64,000 bases of DNA, taken from assembly GCF_025399895.1 (NCBI RefSeq), contig NZ_JAODUA010000008.1:1-64000 (forward strand), given 5' to 3'. The position numbers were made by a program, and so were the translations under genes. Under the pieces are notes generated by a model, which ran no database searches, was not told the DNA's origin, and saw only the letters and a program-made list of their open reading frames with translations. Each line of letters opens with the position of its first letter. The stretch's first letter is position 1. The stretch comes from Streptomyces sp. ASQP_92 (lineage in GTDB: Bacteria > Actinomycetota > Actinomycetes > Streptomycetales > Streptomycetaceae). Shown here piece by piece: positions 16,844 through 25,234 of the stretch.

Positions 16844-18075
16844 CCGCCGGCGACCTCGGCGAGGTAGGCGGCCGTCTTCTCGGGCTCGTAGAAGAAGTTC
16901 TCGAAGTCGGCCGGGTCGTCGAAGCCGTTGGCGAAGCGGTCCGCGGCCGGCTGGAGCTGCCCGGCCGCGCCGATCAGGTTCAGGACATGCTCCGGAGGCG
17001 CCCCGAGCATGGCGTTGGTCCACTTCGTGACGTGCTGGGCGGTGTCCCAGTACCGGTCGAAGGCCGACCGCATCCACGCCTCGTCGAACTCCTTCTCGCC
17101 GTGCTCGACGATCGAGGAGAGGTACGAAGCGGCGCACTTGGACGCCGAGTTGGAGCCCTGGCCGGTGATCGGGTCGTTCGCCACGACGACGTCGGCGACG
17201 CCGAGGACCAGGCCACCGCCGGGCAGCCGGCCGACCGGGTTGCGGACGGTGGGCGCGTAGCGGCCGGCCAGGGTGGCGCCCGCGTCGGTCAGTTCGACCT
17301 TGGTGGCCCGGGCGTACTCCCAGGGCAGGAACCTCTCCATGAGCTCCAGGGTGAGCGAGAGGTGCTCGGCGGGGTCCGTCACGCCGTTGAACACGTCCAG
17401 CGGGCCCCCGGGCACGCCCTCCCAGAACAGGATGTCCGCGCGGCCCGAGGTGGTCAGGGTCGGCATCACGAACAGCTCGCCCACGCCGGGCACCAGGTTG
17501 CAGCGCACCGCGTCGAACTCGGGGTGCTCGGGACGCGGGCCGAGCCCGTGCACGTACGACACCGCGAGCGCGCGCTGCGGCTCGGTGTACGGGGAGCGCG
17601 AGGCGTCCCGGCCGAACATCGAGACGAGCTCGCCCTTGCCCGCGGAGACCAGGACCAGGTCGTAGGTGCGGGCGAAGAAGTCGAGGTCGGAGACGGCCGC
17701 GCCGTGGATGACGAGCTGGCCCCCGCGCTCGGCGAAGGTCTCCATCCAGCCGGCCATCTTGACCCGCTGGTCCACGGACTGCGCGTACCCCTTGAGCCTG
17801 CCCACCCAGTCGATGGCGCGGGTGGCGTCGGGCGCGGCGACCGAGACACCGACGCCCTCGATGCGCGGGGCCTGGGACTCCCAGAAGTTCAGCCCGAGGT
17901 CGCGCTCGTGCTGGAGCGCGGTGTGGAACATGCACTGCGTGGACATGACCCGGCCGGACCGGATCTCGTCCGCGGTGCGGTTCGACATCAGGGTGACCTC
18001 GTACCCCTGCGCCTGAAGTCCGAGGGCGAGCTGGAGACCGGACTGGCCGGCTCCGACGATGAGTATTCTCCGCAT
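16834..18075 (-). CDS. Styrene/indole monooxygenase-like FAD protein
   Basis: This 413-aa flavoprotein has an N-terminal Rossmann motif, ILIVGAGQSGLQLALGLQ, and the overall sequence of the StyA (styrene monooxygenase oxygenase component) family. StyA epoxidises styrene or indole with FADH2 supplied by a separate reductase (StyB). No reductase gene is present in the window. The start at 18075 has GGAGAA at good spacing. It follows the conservon genes cvnA-D by 47 bp on the same strand and is probably the fifth gene of that operon. Some conservons carry cytochrome P450 genes in this position, so a conservon-linked oxygenase is reasonable. The substrate is unknown. Confidence 0.82.
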   Translation of the reverse strand: MRRILIVGAGQSGLQLALGLQAQGYEVTLMSNRTADEIRSGRVMSTQCMFHTALQHERDLGLNFWESQAPRIEGVGVSVAAPDATRAIDWVGRLKGYAQSVDQRVKMAGWMETFAERGGQLVIHGAAVSDLDFFARTYDLVLVSAGKGELVSMFGRDASRSPYTEPQRALAVSYVHGLGPRPEHPEFDAVRCNLVPGVGELFVMPTLTTSGRADILFWEGVPGGPLDVFNGVTDPAEHLSLTLELMERFLPWEYARATKVELTDAGATLAGRYAPTVRNPVGRLPGGGLVLGVADVVVANDPITGQGSNSASKCAASYLSSIVEHGEKEFDEAWMRSAFDRYWDTAQHVTKWTNAMLGAPPEHVLNLIGAAGQLQPAADRFANGFDDPADFENFFYEPEKTAAYLAEVAGGRA

Positions 18076-18122
18076 GCGGGACGTTCTCCGTTGAGTGCGT
18101 AGCGAGCCGTGGGGGGCGGGGT

Positions 18123-18740
18123 CTATTCGGGGCAGGCTTCCAGCGCGTGGGCCACCAGGCCGAGCAGGGACTCGATCACCGAGGACCGGTCGCGCGCGTC
18201 CATGATCACCACCGGGATGTGCGGCGACACGGTGAGCGCCTCGCGCACGTCCTCGGGCTCGAAGGACTCGGTGCCCTCGAAGTGGTTGACGGCCACGATG
18301 TACGGCAGCCCGCAGCTCTCGAAGTAGTCGAGCGCGGGGAAGCAGTCCGACAGGCGCCGGGTGTCGGCGAGCACGATCGCCCCGATCGCGCCGCGCACGA
18401 TGTCGTCCCACATGAACCAGAACCGCTGCTGTCCGGGCGTGCCGAACACGTACAGGACGAGGTCGTCGTCGAGGGTGATGCGGCCGAAGTCCATGGCGAC
18501 GGTGGTGGTCACCTTGTCCGGGGTCGCCGACAGGTCGTCGGTGGCCTCGCTGGCCTGGGTCATCACCGCCTCGGTCTGGAGCGGGGTGATCTCGGAGACC
18601 GCCGACACGAACGTGGTCTTGCCCACGCCGAAGCCGCCCGCGACCACGACCTTCGTCGCGATGGGGGCCTTGCTGCGATCCTGCTGCCAGGGGAGCAACT
18701 CCTCGTCGGGGACGAGAAGTTCAGAGGCGGCGGAGTCCAC
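18123..18740 (-). CDS. cvnD: Conservon GTP-binding protein CvnD
   Basis: This 205-aa small GTPase has a P-loop, GGFGVGKTT, at about 33-41, then MDFGRITL, FGTPGQQRFW (G3, with a glutamine pair like Ras-type enzymes) and VNHFEG in place of NKxD. CvnD proteins work with a sensor-like ATPase (CvnA), a roadblock protein (CvnB) and a DUF742 protein (CvnC) as a membrane-associated switch. The GTG at 18740 lies inside the cvnC end (20-bp overlap), which supports coupling. Missing the exact NKxD is common in this family. Confidence 0.92.
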   Translation of the reverse strand: MDSAASELLVPDEELLPWQQDRSKAPIATKVVVAGGFGVGKTTFVSAVSEITPLQTEAVMTQASEATDDLSATPDKVTTTVAMDFGRITLDDDLVLYVFGTPGQQRFWFMWDDIVRGAIGAIVLADTRRLSDCFPALDYFESCGLPYIVAVNHFEGTESFEPEDVREALTVSPHIPVVIMDARDRSSVIESLLGLVAHALEACPE

Positions 18741-19128
18741 TGAGCACCCTTTCGAGCAGTGCGCGGTTCGGCTGACCCGGGCTGCGCCCGGTCCCGTGCA
18801 CACGGATCCTTCCCTGGTCGGCGAGGTCGCTGAGCAGTACGCGCACCACGCCGAGCGGCATCTTGAGCAGCGCCGATATCTCGGCGACCGTACGCATCGC
18901 GCGGCAGATCTCCACGATGGCCAGCATCTCCGGCATGACCCGGTGGGTGCGGCCGCCGAGCTCCTTGCGCTCCGGCGGGGCCTCGATGGCCGCGACGAAC
19001 GTCTCGACGAGCAGCACATGGCCGAACCGGGTACGGCCGCCGGTCAGCGAGTACGGACGGACGCGGGCGGGCTTCCGGTCCGCTCCGCGTATCGGGAGCC
19101 GCGCGGACTTCTCGGCGGGCGGGGTCAC
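18721..19128 (-). CDS. cvnC: Conservon DUF742 protein CvnC
   Basis: This 135-aa protein is DUF742. It contains VRPYSLTGGRTR, then LGGRTHRVMPEMLAIVEICRAMRTVAEISALLKMPLGVVRVLLSDLADQGRI, which has a winged-helix look. The family accompanies CvnA, B and D and its exact role is not known; DNA or protein binding has been considered. It overlaps cvnB by 4 bp upstream and cvnD by 20 bp downstream. Confidence 0.92.
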   Translation of the reverse strand: MTPPAEKSARLPIRGADRKPARVRPYSLTGGRTRFGHVLLVETFVAAIEAPPERKELGGRTHRVMPEMLAIVEICRAMRTVAEISALLKMPLGVVRVLLSDLADQGRIRVHGTGRSPGQPNRALLERVLSGLRRL

Positions 19129-19640
19129 TGGGCGGCCTCCATCGACTGGCGCAGCTCACTGCGGACTTCGGGGGTCAGGACGTGTCCGGCGCGGCCCACG
19201 AAGAGCGCCATGTGGTACGCCACCACGCTCATGTCGCAGTCCGGGGTGGCGTGCACGCCCAGCAGCGAGCCGTCGCTGATGGACATGACGAAGACGCTGC
19301 CCTCCTCCATCGCGACCATCGTCTGCTTGACGCCACCGCCGTCCATGAGCCGGGCCGCCCCGACCGTGAGGCTGCCGATGCCGGAGACGATGGTGGCGAG
19401 GTCGGCGCTGGAACCGCGCGGGCCCTGCTGGGCGACGGGGGCCTGGCGCTGCTCCGGGTCGGACGAGAGCAGCAGCAGTCCGTCCGAGGAGACGACGGCG
19501 ACGGAGTGGATCCCCGGTACCTCCTCGACCAGGTTCCCGAGCAGCCACCGCAGATTGCGGGCCTCGGTGCTCACTCCGATCGTGCCGGTGCCGGACGTCG
19601 TGCTGCCGGGCCTGCCGATACCGGTGCCGGTCGCACTCAT
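19125..19640 (-). CDS. cvnB: Conservon roadblock/LC7 protein CvnB
   Basis: This 171-aa protein has a roadblock/LC7 fold at about 25-130 (NLRWLLGNLVEEVPGIHSVAVVSSDGLLLL, then VFVMSISDGSLLGVHATPDCDM). In the MglB/MglA pattern, roadblock proteins regulate small GTPases, so CvnB is the likely regulator of CvnD. The first ~25 residues are rich in G, S and T and disordered. Start and stop overlap its neighbours by 4 bp each. Confidence 0.92.
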   Translation of the reverse strand: MSATGTGIGRPGSTTSGTGTIGVSTEARNLRWLLGNLVEEVPGIHSVAVVSSDGLLLLSSDPEQRQAPVAQQGPRGSSADLATIVSGIGSLTVGAARLMDGGGVKQTMVAMEEGSVFVMSISDGSLLGVHATPDCDMSVVAYHMALFVGRAGHVLTPEVRSELRQSMEAAQ

Positions 19641-22297
19641 CTGCGTACCTCCTCGACTGTCTCCCCCGTGTCCGTGTCTGCCTGCTGTTGGGTGTCTTCC
19701 AGTTCCGCCGCCACATCGCGGCGGCCCTCGATCGCGCCCTGCTGGAAACCGCCGAGCCTGCGGCGCAGGGCCTCGGCGGCGTCGGTGCCGCCCTTGCGCT
19801 CCCGCGCCGCGGCGGAGCCCGCCTGGACGACCTTGGGGGTGCGCTTGGGAAGCCCCTTGTCCGTCAGCCGCGGTGCGGGTTCCGGGGCGGGCTCGGGCGC
19901 GGGTTCCGGCTCGGGTGCGGGCGCGGGTTCCGGTGCCGCGTCGTGGTCGGGGGCCGGGGTCCGGGGGCCGGGGAGCCGCATCTCGAAGGTCGGCTCGTCG
20001 AGGCGCGCCCCGGCGGACGGGGTCGGCTCGGCGGGCTCGGCGGATCCGGCCGGGGTGGCGGCCCGAACCGGCTCGGCCTCGGACGGAGCGGCCGGCTCGG
20101 ACGGAGCGGCCGGCTCGGGCGGGGCGGGCCTGGCCATCTCGCCCGAGCGCTCCGTACGCTCCGGCAGCACATTGGAGTTGGCCTCGGCGAGCGCGCCCGG
20201 CAGCGTGAAGCGCGGGGCGTCGTCCGGCGCCGTCATCAGGTGCGGCGCGGACGCCGGCGGGGCGGCGGGCAGGATCGCCCCGGGCAGCACCACGACCGCC
20301 GCGACACCGCCCTGCTTCTGCTCGCGCAGCTCGATCCGCACCCCGTGCCGGTGCGCGAGCAGCGCCGAGACGTGCAGCCCGAGCCCGCCGGATTCGGTGC
20401 CGGGCTCGCCCGGCTCGTACGACGAGGGGTCGGCGAGGCGCCGGTTCAGCTCGGCCCGCCGCTCGGGGGGTACGCCGATGCCCTCGTCCTGGACCGAGAG
20501 CATGATGTCGCCGCCCTCCAACTGCCAGCCAGAGAGCTGCACTTGGGAGTCCGGAGGCGAGAAGGAGGTGGCGTTCTCCAGGAGCTCGGCGACGAGGTGG
20601 CTCAGGTCGTCGGCGGCGAATCCGGCCACCTGGGCGTGGGGCGGCAAAGCCTGGATGACGACGCGCTCGTACCGCTCGATCTCGCTGACCGCGGCCCGCA
20701 TGACATCGACGAGCGGGACCGGGCCGGGGTGGTTGTGGTGGTGCTCGGTGCCGGCCAGGACCAGGAGGTTCTCGCCGTGGCGCCGGATCACGGTGGCCAG
20801 GTGGTCGAGCTTGAAGAGCACGCCGAGCTGGTCCGGGTCCTGTTCGCGCTCCTCCAGACCCTCGATCACGGAGAGCTGACGCTCGATCAGGCCGAGACTG
20901 CGCAGCCCCAGATTGACGAAGGCGTGCTTGACGGTGCCGTGCGCGCGCTCCAGCTCGGCGCTCAACTCGCGCACCTGCGAGCGGAGTTCCTCCTTCTCGG
21001 CGGCCAGCCGGGCGAGCCGGCCCCGCTGCTTGACGAGGTCCTCGTCGAGCTCGGCGGCCCGCGCGTGGCGCTCGCCGAACTTCTCGTGCAGCTCGTTGAG
21101 GGACCGGACGACCTGGGCGAACTCGTCGTTGCGGCCCGTGAAGCGCACCGACTCCTCGCTCTCGGGCGCCTCCGCGAGCCGGGCCGAGCCGCGCCGCAGC
21201 ACGGCGAGCGGCCGGGTCAGGCTGCGGGCGGTGGCGGCGCTGACGCCGATGGCGAGCAGCAGCAGCGCGCCGATGAGGCCGACCCGGATCTCCAGGGCGT
21301 TCACGTCGTCGTCGCGCAGCTGCTCGAACCGCTTGACCTGTGCCGTGGCGAGGGCGGCCTCGGCGCCCCGCATGCGGTCGATCCGGGCGGAGAGCGCGGC
21401 GTCCACCACGTCCGGGTCGGACTTGCGGTCGGCGGCGCTGAGTTGGGGCTGGTCGGTGAGGCGGGTGAGGAAGCCGTCGGCGGCCTCGACCTCGGGCCCG
21501 GTGACGGTGGTGGCCACCTTGTCGCGGGCGTCGGCCCCGGCGGCCTGGTCGAAGTCGGCGAGCGCGGCCTGTTCGCGGACGTGCGCCTGCTGGGCGGCGG
21601 TACTCAGCGCGTCCCGCGCACGGGCCGCGTCGCCGTCGTCCTTCTCCTTCTGCACGTACTTGCCGGTGATCGGGTCGAACACCCGGGAGGCCTGGCCCGG
21701 CGGCACCGAGAGCGCGCCGAGCAGCAGCCCCCGGGTGGCCGAGGCCTGCTCGACGGCCCGGCCCAGCGCACCCGGCGCCCGGACCGCCTCGGCGGCGTGC
21801 GGAGGCGTGCGGTCGGCGAGCTCGTCGGCGACGGCGAGCAGCGTGGCGATCACGTCGGAGTACGCCTTCTGCGCCTCCAGGGCCGTGCCCTTGCCGGTGA
21901 GCGCGGTGCGGCGCAGGGCCGGCACAGTGGCGAGGTCGCGCGCGAGTCCGGCGGGGGCGGTGGCGCGCAGCTCGTCGATCTTGCGGTCGACCCGGGCGGC
22001 GGGCTCCTTGAGGGCCGCGTCCTTGCCGGCGGGCCGGCCCGCCGCGACGTAGCGCGTCACACCGTCCCGCTCGTCACCCAGCGCGTGGGCGAGGCCGAGC
22101 GCCTGCTGGTCGAGCTGGGCGAGGGTGACCAGGTGCTGGGAGTCCGTGAGGTCCGCGGAGGCCGCGAACAGGGTGGGCGCACCGGCTCCGAGCACGATGA
22201 GGGAGACAACGGCGACGGAGACGACCAGGCGGCTCCGCACCCGTACGGTGCGCTGTGCGCGTGTGCCGTCGTTGCCCCGAGGCCGCTTGTTCTGCAC
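19637..22297 (-). CDS. cvnA: Conservon sensor CvnA (NIT sensor, HAMP, HATPase)
   Basis: This ~886-aa membrane protein has one segment near residues 20-45, a long extracytoplasmic region of the nitrate/nitrite-sensing (NIT) type to about 325, a second segment (LIGALLLLAIGVSAATA), HAMP, a coiled coil, and an HATPase domain with ELLENATSFSPP (N-box) and GIGVPPERR / ESGGLGLHVSALLA (G-boxes). No phospho-accepting HExxTP histidine is visible, as is usual in CvnA, so it probably signals by ATP binding rather than phosphotransfer. The tail after ~590 is proline/alanine/glutamate-rich. I prefer the GTG at 22297 with GAGAG before it; a TTG at 22309 is possible. Confidence 0.9.
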   Translation of the reverse strand: MQNKRPRGNDGTRAQRTVRVRSRLVVSVAVVSLIVLGAGAPTLFAASADLTDSQHLVTLAQLDQQALGLAHALGDERDGVTRYVAAGRPAGKDAALKEPAARVDRKIDELRATAPAGLARDLATVPALRRTALTGKGTALEAQKAYSDVIATLLAVADELADRTPPHAAEAVRAPGALGRAVEQASATRGLLLGALSVPPGQASRVFDPITGKYVQKEKDDGDAARARDALSTAAQQAHVREQAALADFDQAAGADARDKVATTVTGPEVEAADGFLTRLTDQPQLSAADRKSDPDVVDAALSARIDRMRGAEAALATAQVKRFEQLRDDDVNALEIRVGLIGALLLLAIGVSAATARSLTRPLAVLRRGSARLAEAPESEESVRFTGRNDEFAQVVRSLNELHEKFGERHARAAELDEDLVKQRGRLARLAAEKEELRSQVRELSAELERAHGTVKHAFVNLGLRSLGLIERQLSVIEGLEEREQDPDQLGVLFKLDHLATVIRRHGENLLVLAGTEHHHNHPGPVPLVDVMRAAVSEIERYERVVIQALPPHAQVAGFAADDLSHLVAELLENATSFSPPDSQVQLSGWQLEGGDIMLSVQDEGIGVPPERRAELNRRLADPSSYEPGEPGTESGGLGLHVSALLAHRHGVRIELREQKQGGVAAVVVLPGAILPAAPPASAPHLMTAPDDAPRFTLPGALAEANSNVLPERTERSGEMARPAPPEPAAPSEPAAPSEAEPVRAATPAGSAEPAEPTPSAGARLDEPTFEMRLPGPRTPAPDHDAAPEPAPAPEPEPAPEPAPEPAPRLTDKGLPKRTPKVVQAGSAAARERKGGTDAAEALRRRLGGFQQGAIEGRRDVAAELEDTQQQADTDTGETVEEVRR

Positions 22298-22634
22298 CGG
22301 TGCTCTCAATCTTCACTCGTGTTTGCCAGTCCACCAAGGAAGCCAAGGTGACGACTGGTCATGACGAGTAGTCACTGCTCGGCCACCTGAACGAGTGAAC
22401 ATCACTTCGGAGTTGACCATCAACTCCCCCGGAATGCCCGGCCCCGCTCCGGTGGAGGGTCGGCTGGAACTTCCGCGCGGGCTTTGGCAGGATGCCCGCC
22501 CACAGCTCGGCGGAGTGGCTCATTCCCCCCGGGACCACACGGTCGGGGCGCCCCGGCACCCCCCTTGACGGGGCGTCCGCCGCGCCCGCCGCCGCCATGA
22601 AGGTGTCGTGGAGGCCTCGTGCAGACTGGCGGAC
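22298..22634. other. Divergent intergenic region with two inverted repeats
   Basis: This 337-bp stretch separates cvnA from the PP2C-like gene and has no coding frame I trust. It carries GGAGTTGA-CCA-TCAACTCC at 22409-22427, with perfect 8-bp arms. It also has a 9-bp inverted repeat with one mismatch (GTGACGACT and AGTAGTCAC) at 22348-22375. These are candidate control sites for the conservon. The PP2C gene lacks a ribosome site and may be leaderless from CAGACT at 22622. Confidence 0.5.
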
Positions 22635-23420
22635 ATGCGCATCCAGTCGACCACCGCGCCCGGAGACCCCGCCCGCCCCAATGAGGACTGGGCGGCCACC
22701 GCGCTGCCCGCCTCGGGCCTGGGCGGACTGCTCGTCGTCCTCGACGGGGTGACGCCCCTGCCCGGCAACGGGGACTGTGTGCACGACGTGCCCTGGTTCA
22801 CGGCGCGGCTCGGCGGCGCGCTGACCGAACTGTCGGCTTCGCGGCGGGACATGACGCTGACCGAGGTCCTCGCCGAAGCCATCCGGCGCACCGCCGACGC
22901 CCATCGGGACACCTGTGACCTTTCTCACCCCCGTACGCCTCAGGCAACGGTGGTGCTCGCGCGGTGGGACACGGCGGAGCTGGAGTATCTCGTCCTGTCG
23001 GACTCGGCTCTGCTCCTGGAGGCGGCCGACGGCACGGTCCGGGCCGTCCTGGACGACCGGCTCGACCGGGTGCCGCGCGCCTGTCTGGTCAGCGACGCCG
23101 TGGCCGACTCCCTCGCCCGCAACAAGGAGGGCGGCTTCTTCACCGCGGCGGCGGACCCGGCGGTCGCCGCCCTCGCCGTGACCGGCCGCGAGCCCCTCGC
23201 GCGGGTGCGTTCGGTGCTCGCCCTGACGGACGGGGCGACGCGCTGGGTCGAGAAGTTCCGCGAGGGCTCGTGGCAGGACTGCCTGGCGCTGGTGCGCAAG
23301 GCGGGGGTGGACGGGTTGGTCGAGCGGGTGCGGGAGTTGGAGGCGGCCGACGGCGAGCGGGTGTTCCTCGGGAGGAGCAAGCGGCACGACGACGCGACGG
23401 CGGTGTGGGTGGAGGTGTGA
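22635..23420 (+). CDS. PP2C-like protein phosphatase
   Basis: This 261-aa cytoplasmic protein has the PP2C metal-binding pattern in compact form: RPNEDWAA, LVVLDGVTP, YLVLSDSALLL, VLALTDGATRW and a final KRHDDATAVWV. It has no membrane segment. Its targets could be Ser/Thr kinase substrates, but no kinase is nearby. It is divergent from the conservon sensor gene. The last codons lie in a GGAGGTGTGA that recurs in the tandem repeat following the gene. Confidence 0.78.
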   Translation: MRIQSTTAPGDPARPNEDWAATALPASGLGGLLVVLDGVTPLPGNGDCVHDVPWFTARLGGALTELSASRRDMTLTEVLAEAIRRTADAHRDTCDLSHPRTPQATVVLARWDTAELEYLVLSDSALLLEAADGTVRAVLDDRLDRVPRACLVSDAVADSLARNKEGGFFTAAADPAVAALAVTGREPLARVRSVLALTDGATRWVEKFREGSWQDCLALVRKAGVDGLVERVRELEAADGERVFLGRSKRHDDATAVWVEV

Positions 23421-23521
23421 CTCCGGAGGTGCGGCTCGGGAGGTGTAGCTCCCGGAGGCGTGGCCCGGAAGGTGCGACTCCCGGAGGCGTGGCCCCGGAG
23501 GTGCGGCTCCCGGAGGTGTGA
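23420..23521. repeat. Seven degenerate 14/15-bp tandem units
   Basis: The consensus is CTCCCGGAGGTGCGG, in units alternating between 15 and 14 bp, so the real period is 29 bp repeated about 3.5 times. The first unit merges with the stop codon of the PP2C gene, whose terminal GGAGGTGTGA is the same motif. The unit carries an RBS-like GGAGGTG. It lies 28 bp from the end of the convergent marR gene. Confidence 0.75.
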
Positions 23522-23548
23522 CCCCCCGCCCGGCCCGGAACGGCGGCT

Positions 23549-24001
23549 CTAACTCTCCGCCGCCACGTTGAGCTGGTGCAGCAGGCGGGCCAGTTCGGAG
23601 ATCTCCCGGCGGTCCCAGTTGGCCAGTTTGCGCACATAGCGTTCGCGGCGGGCGTCGCGGACCCGGCCGAACCTCGCCGTGCCCTCCTCGGTGATGCGCA
23701 CCAGGAAGGCACGGCCGTCCGCCGGGTCGGGCTCGCGGGCCACCAGGCCCAGGTCCTCCAGGGCGTGCAGTTGACGGCTCATCGTCGCCTTGCCCACGCC
23801 GAAGTACCCGGCGAGTTCGGTCGCCCGCTGCGGCCCGACCTCGTCGAGGCGTACCAGCAGTCCGTACGCCGCCGGTTCGAGATCGGGATGGACCTCGCGA
23901 GCCATCTCGCCGGACGAGGCCCTGGCCCGCCGCAGAAAGACGGCCAGCTCGCGTTCGAGCGCGAGGAACTCCTGGTCCGGACCGTGCACATCGGCTCCCA
24001 T
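23549..24001 (-). CDS. MarR family transcriptional regulator
   Basis: This 150-aa protein has the MarR winged helix: RATELAGYFGVGKATMSRQLHALEDLGLVAREPDPADGRAFLVRITEEG. The beta-wing DGRAFLV motif is intact. MarR dimers typically repress neighbouring genes and respond to phenolic or oxidative signals. The nearest divergent gene is the GH25 lysozyme 283 bp away. No palindrome clearly matching a MarR site was seen. The start is the ATG at 24001; its ribosome site is weak. Confidence 0.85.
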   Translation of the reverse strand: MGADVHGPDQEFLALERELAVFLRRARASSGEMAREVHPDLEPAAYGLLVRLDEVGPQRATELAGYFGVGKATMSRQLHALEDLGLVAREPDPADGRAFLVRITEEGTARFGRVRDARRERYVRKLANWDRREISELARLLHQLNVAAES

Positions 24002-24284
24002 GCCGTAGGTGTGTCGTGACGGCACAGTATTTCCCAGCGGGCCCCGCCACCGGCATCCCGGATGGCGCCGGGACCGGCCACGGCTGAAAGTTTCCGTCGG
24101 GCCACGCCGTTCCCGCAGCGTGTCGCCCCCACCACAGGTCTGAACCATCGGCATAACCTGAAGGCTCTTTCGCGCCACGGGTCTACGTGCGTAGCGTCGT
24201 CTCTGACATGTCCACAGCGATACGTCGTCATGTCGACCCAGGCCGTCACGTCTCAAGCTCCACCGAGCCTTTCGGAGGCACGCA

Positions 24285-25109
24285 ATGCCCGTGCACAGAT
24301 CCGGAACGGCCCGCCGCGGCCCCATCGCCGCGGCCGGGATCCTCCTCTCCTCCCTCGCCCTCGTCCTCGGTTTCACCGGCACTTCGGGGGCCGCCGACAC
24401 CCCGGAGCGCGGCTCCGCGAGCCTGGGTATGGGCGTCGCGCGGCACGACGGGGTGGGCCCGCTGCCCCGTGACACCCGCACCGTGCAGACGGAGGGCGTC
24501 GACACCAGCAGCCACAACGGCAACGTCGCCTGGGCCACGCTGTGGAACAGCGGCGTGAAGTGGGCCTATGTCAAGGCCACCGAGGGCACGTACTACACCA
24601 ACCCGTACTTCGCCCAGCAGTACAACGGCTCGTACAACGTCGGCATGATCCGGGGCGCCTACCACTTCGCCACCCCGGACACCGCGAGCGGCGCCTCCCA
24701 GGCCAACTACTTCGTGGACCACGGCGGCGGCTGGTCGCGCGACGGGCGGACCCTGCCGGGCGCGCTGGACATCGAGTGGAACCCGTACGGCGCGGCCTGC
24801 TACGGCAAGTCGGCGGCCGGGATGGTCGCCTGGATCCACGACTTCCTCAACCAGTACCGGGCCCGCACCGGCCGCGACGCGGTGATCTACACCGCGACCA
24901 GCTGGTGGACCCAGTGCACCGGCGACTCGGCCGCGTTCGGCGGCTCCAACCCGCTGTGGATCGCCCGCTACAACACCGACCCGGGCACCCTTCCGGCCGG
25001 CTGGGACTACCAGACGATGTGGCAGTACACCTCGTCCGGCCCGACGGTCGGCGACCACTCCCGCTTCAACGGGGCGTACGACCGGTTGCAGGCGCTCGCC
25101 AACGGCTGA
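24285..25109 (+). CDS. Secreted GH25 lysozyme (muramidase)
   Basis: This 274-aa protein has a signal peptide of about 37 residues and a GH25 catalytic domain of ~200 residues. The catalytic acid residues lie in EGVDTSSHNG and in GALDIEWNPYG (DxE). FATPDTASGASQANYFVD and LWIARYN are family motifs. GH25 muramidases cleave the beta-1,4 MurNAc-GlcNAc bond and include the Streptomyces cellosyl type that also attacks O-acetylated peptidoglycan. There is no extra wall-binding domain. TTTCGGAGGCACGC upstream supplies GGAG. A strong terminator hairpin follows. Confidence 0.92.
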   Translation: MPVHRSGTARRGPIAAAGILLSSLALVLGFTGTSGAADTPERGSASLGMGVARHDGVGPLPRDTRTVQTEGVDTSSHNGNVAWATLWNSGVKWAYVKATEGTYYTNPYFAQQYNGSYNVGMIRGAYHFATPDTASGASQANYFVDHGGGWSRDGRTLPGALDIEWNPYGAACYGKSAAGMVAWIHDFLNQYRARTGRDAVIYTATSWWTQCTGDSAAFGGSNPLWIARYNTDPGTLPAGWDYQTMWQYTSSGPTVGDHSRFNGAYDRLQALANG

Positions 25110-25129
25110 CTGCCTCCCGTCGTCCCGAG

Positions 25130-25159
25130 GGGCCCCCGGCGCCGCGTGGCCGGGGGCCC
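25130..25159 (+). terminator. Terminator hairpin after the lysozyme gene
   Basis: GGGCCCCCGGC (25130-25140) pairs perfectly with GCCGGGGGCCC (25149-25159) around an 8-nt loop. It lies 20 bp after the stop codon. There is no long T-tract, which is normal in Streptomyces. Confidence 0.75.
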
Positions 25160-25234
25160 TTCCGCGTCCCCCGTACGGAACACCACTCGCACACCTGACC
25201 CCCTGCCGTCCGCGGCATGCGTAAGGATGGGGCC

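Noticed and set aside
19688..22351. An 887-codon plus-strand frame opposite cvnA
   Set aside because: It is an antisense shadow; the sensor protein is clear on the minus strand.
23420..23521. CRISPR array
   Set aside because: Units of 14/15 bp are contiguous with no spacers. The same holds for the repeats at 37541 and 55696.
24002..24284. c-di-AMP (ydaO) riboswitch before the lysozyme gene
   Set aside because: The region is long enough, but I did not find the conserved GGGGA-type core or the pairing pattern.
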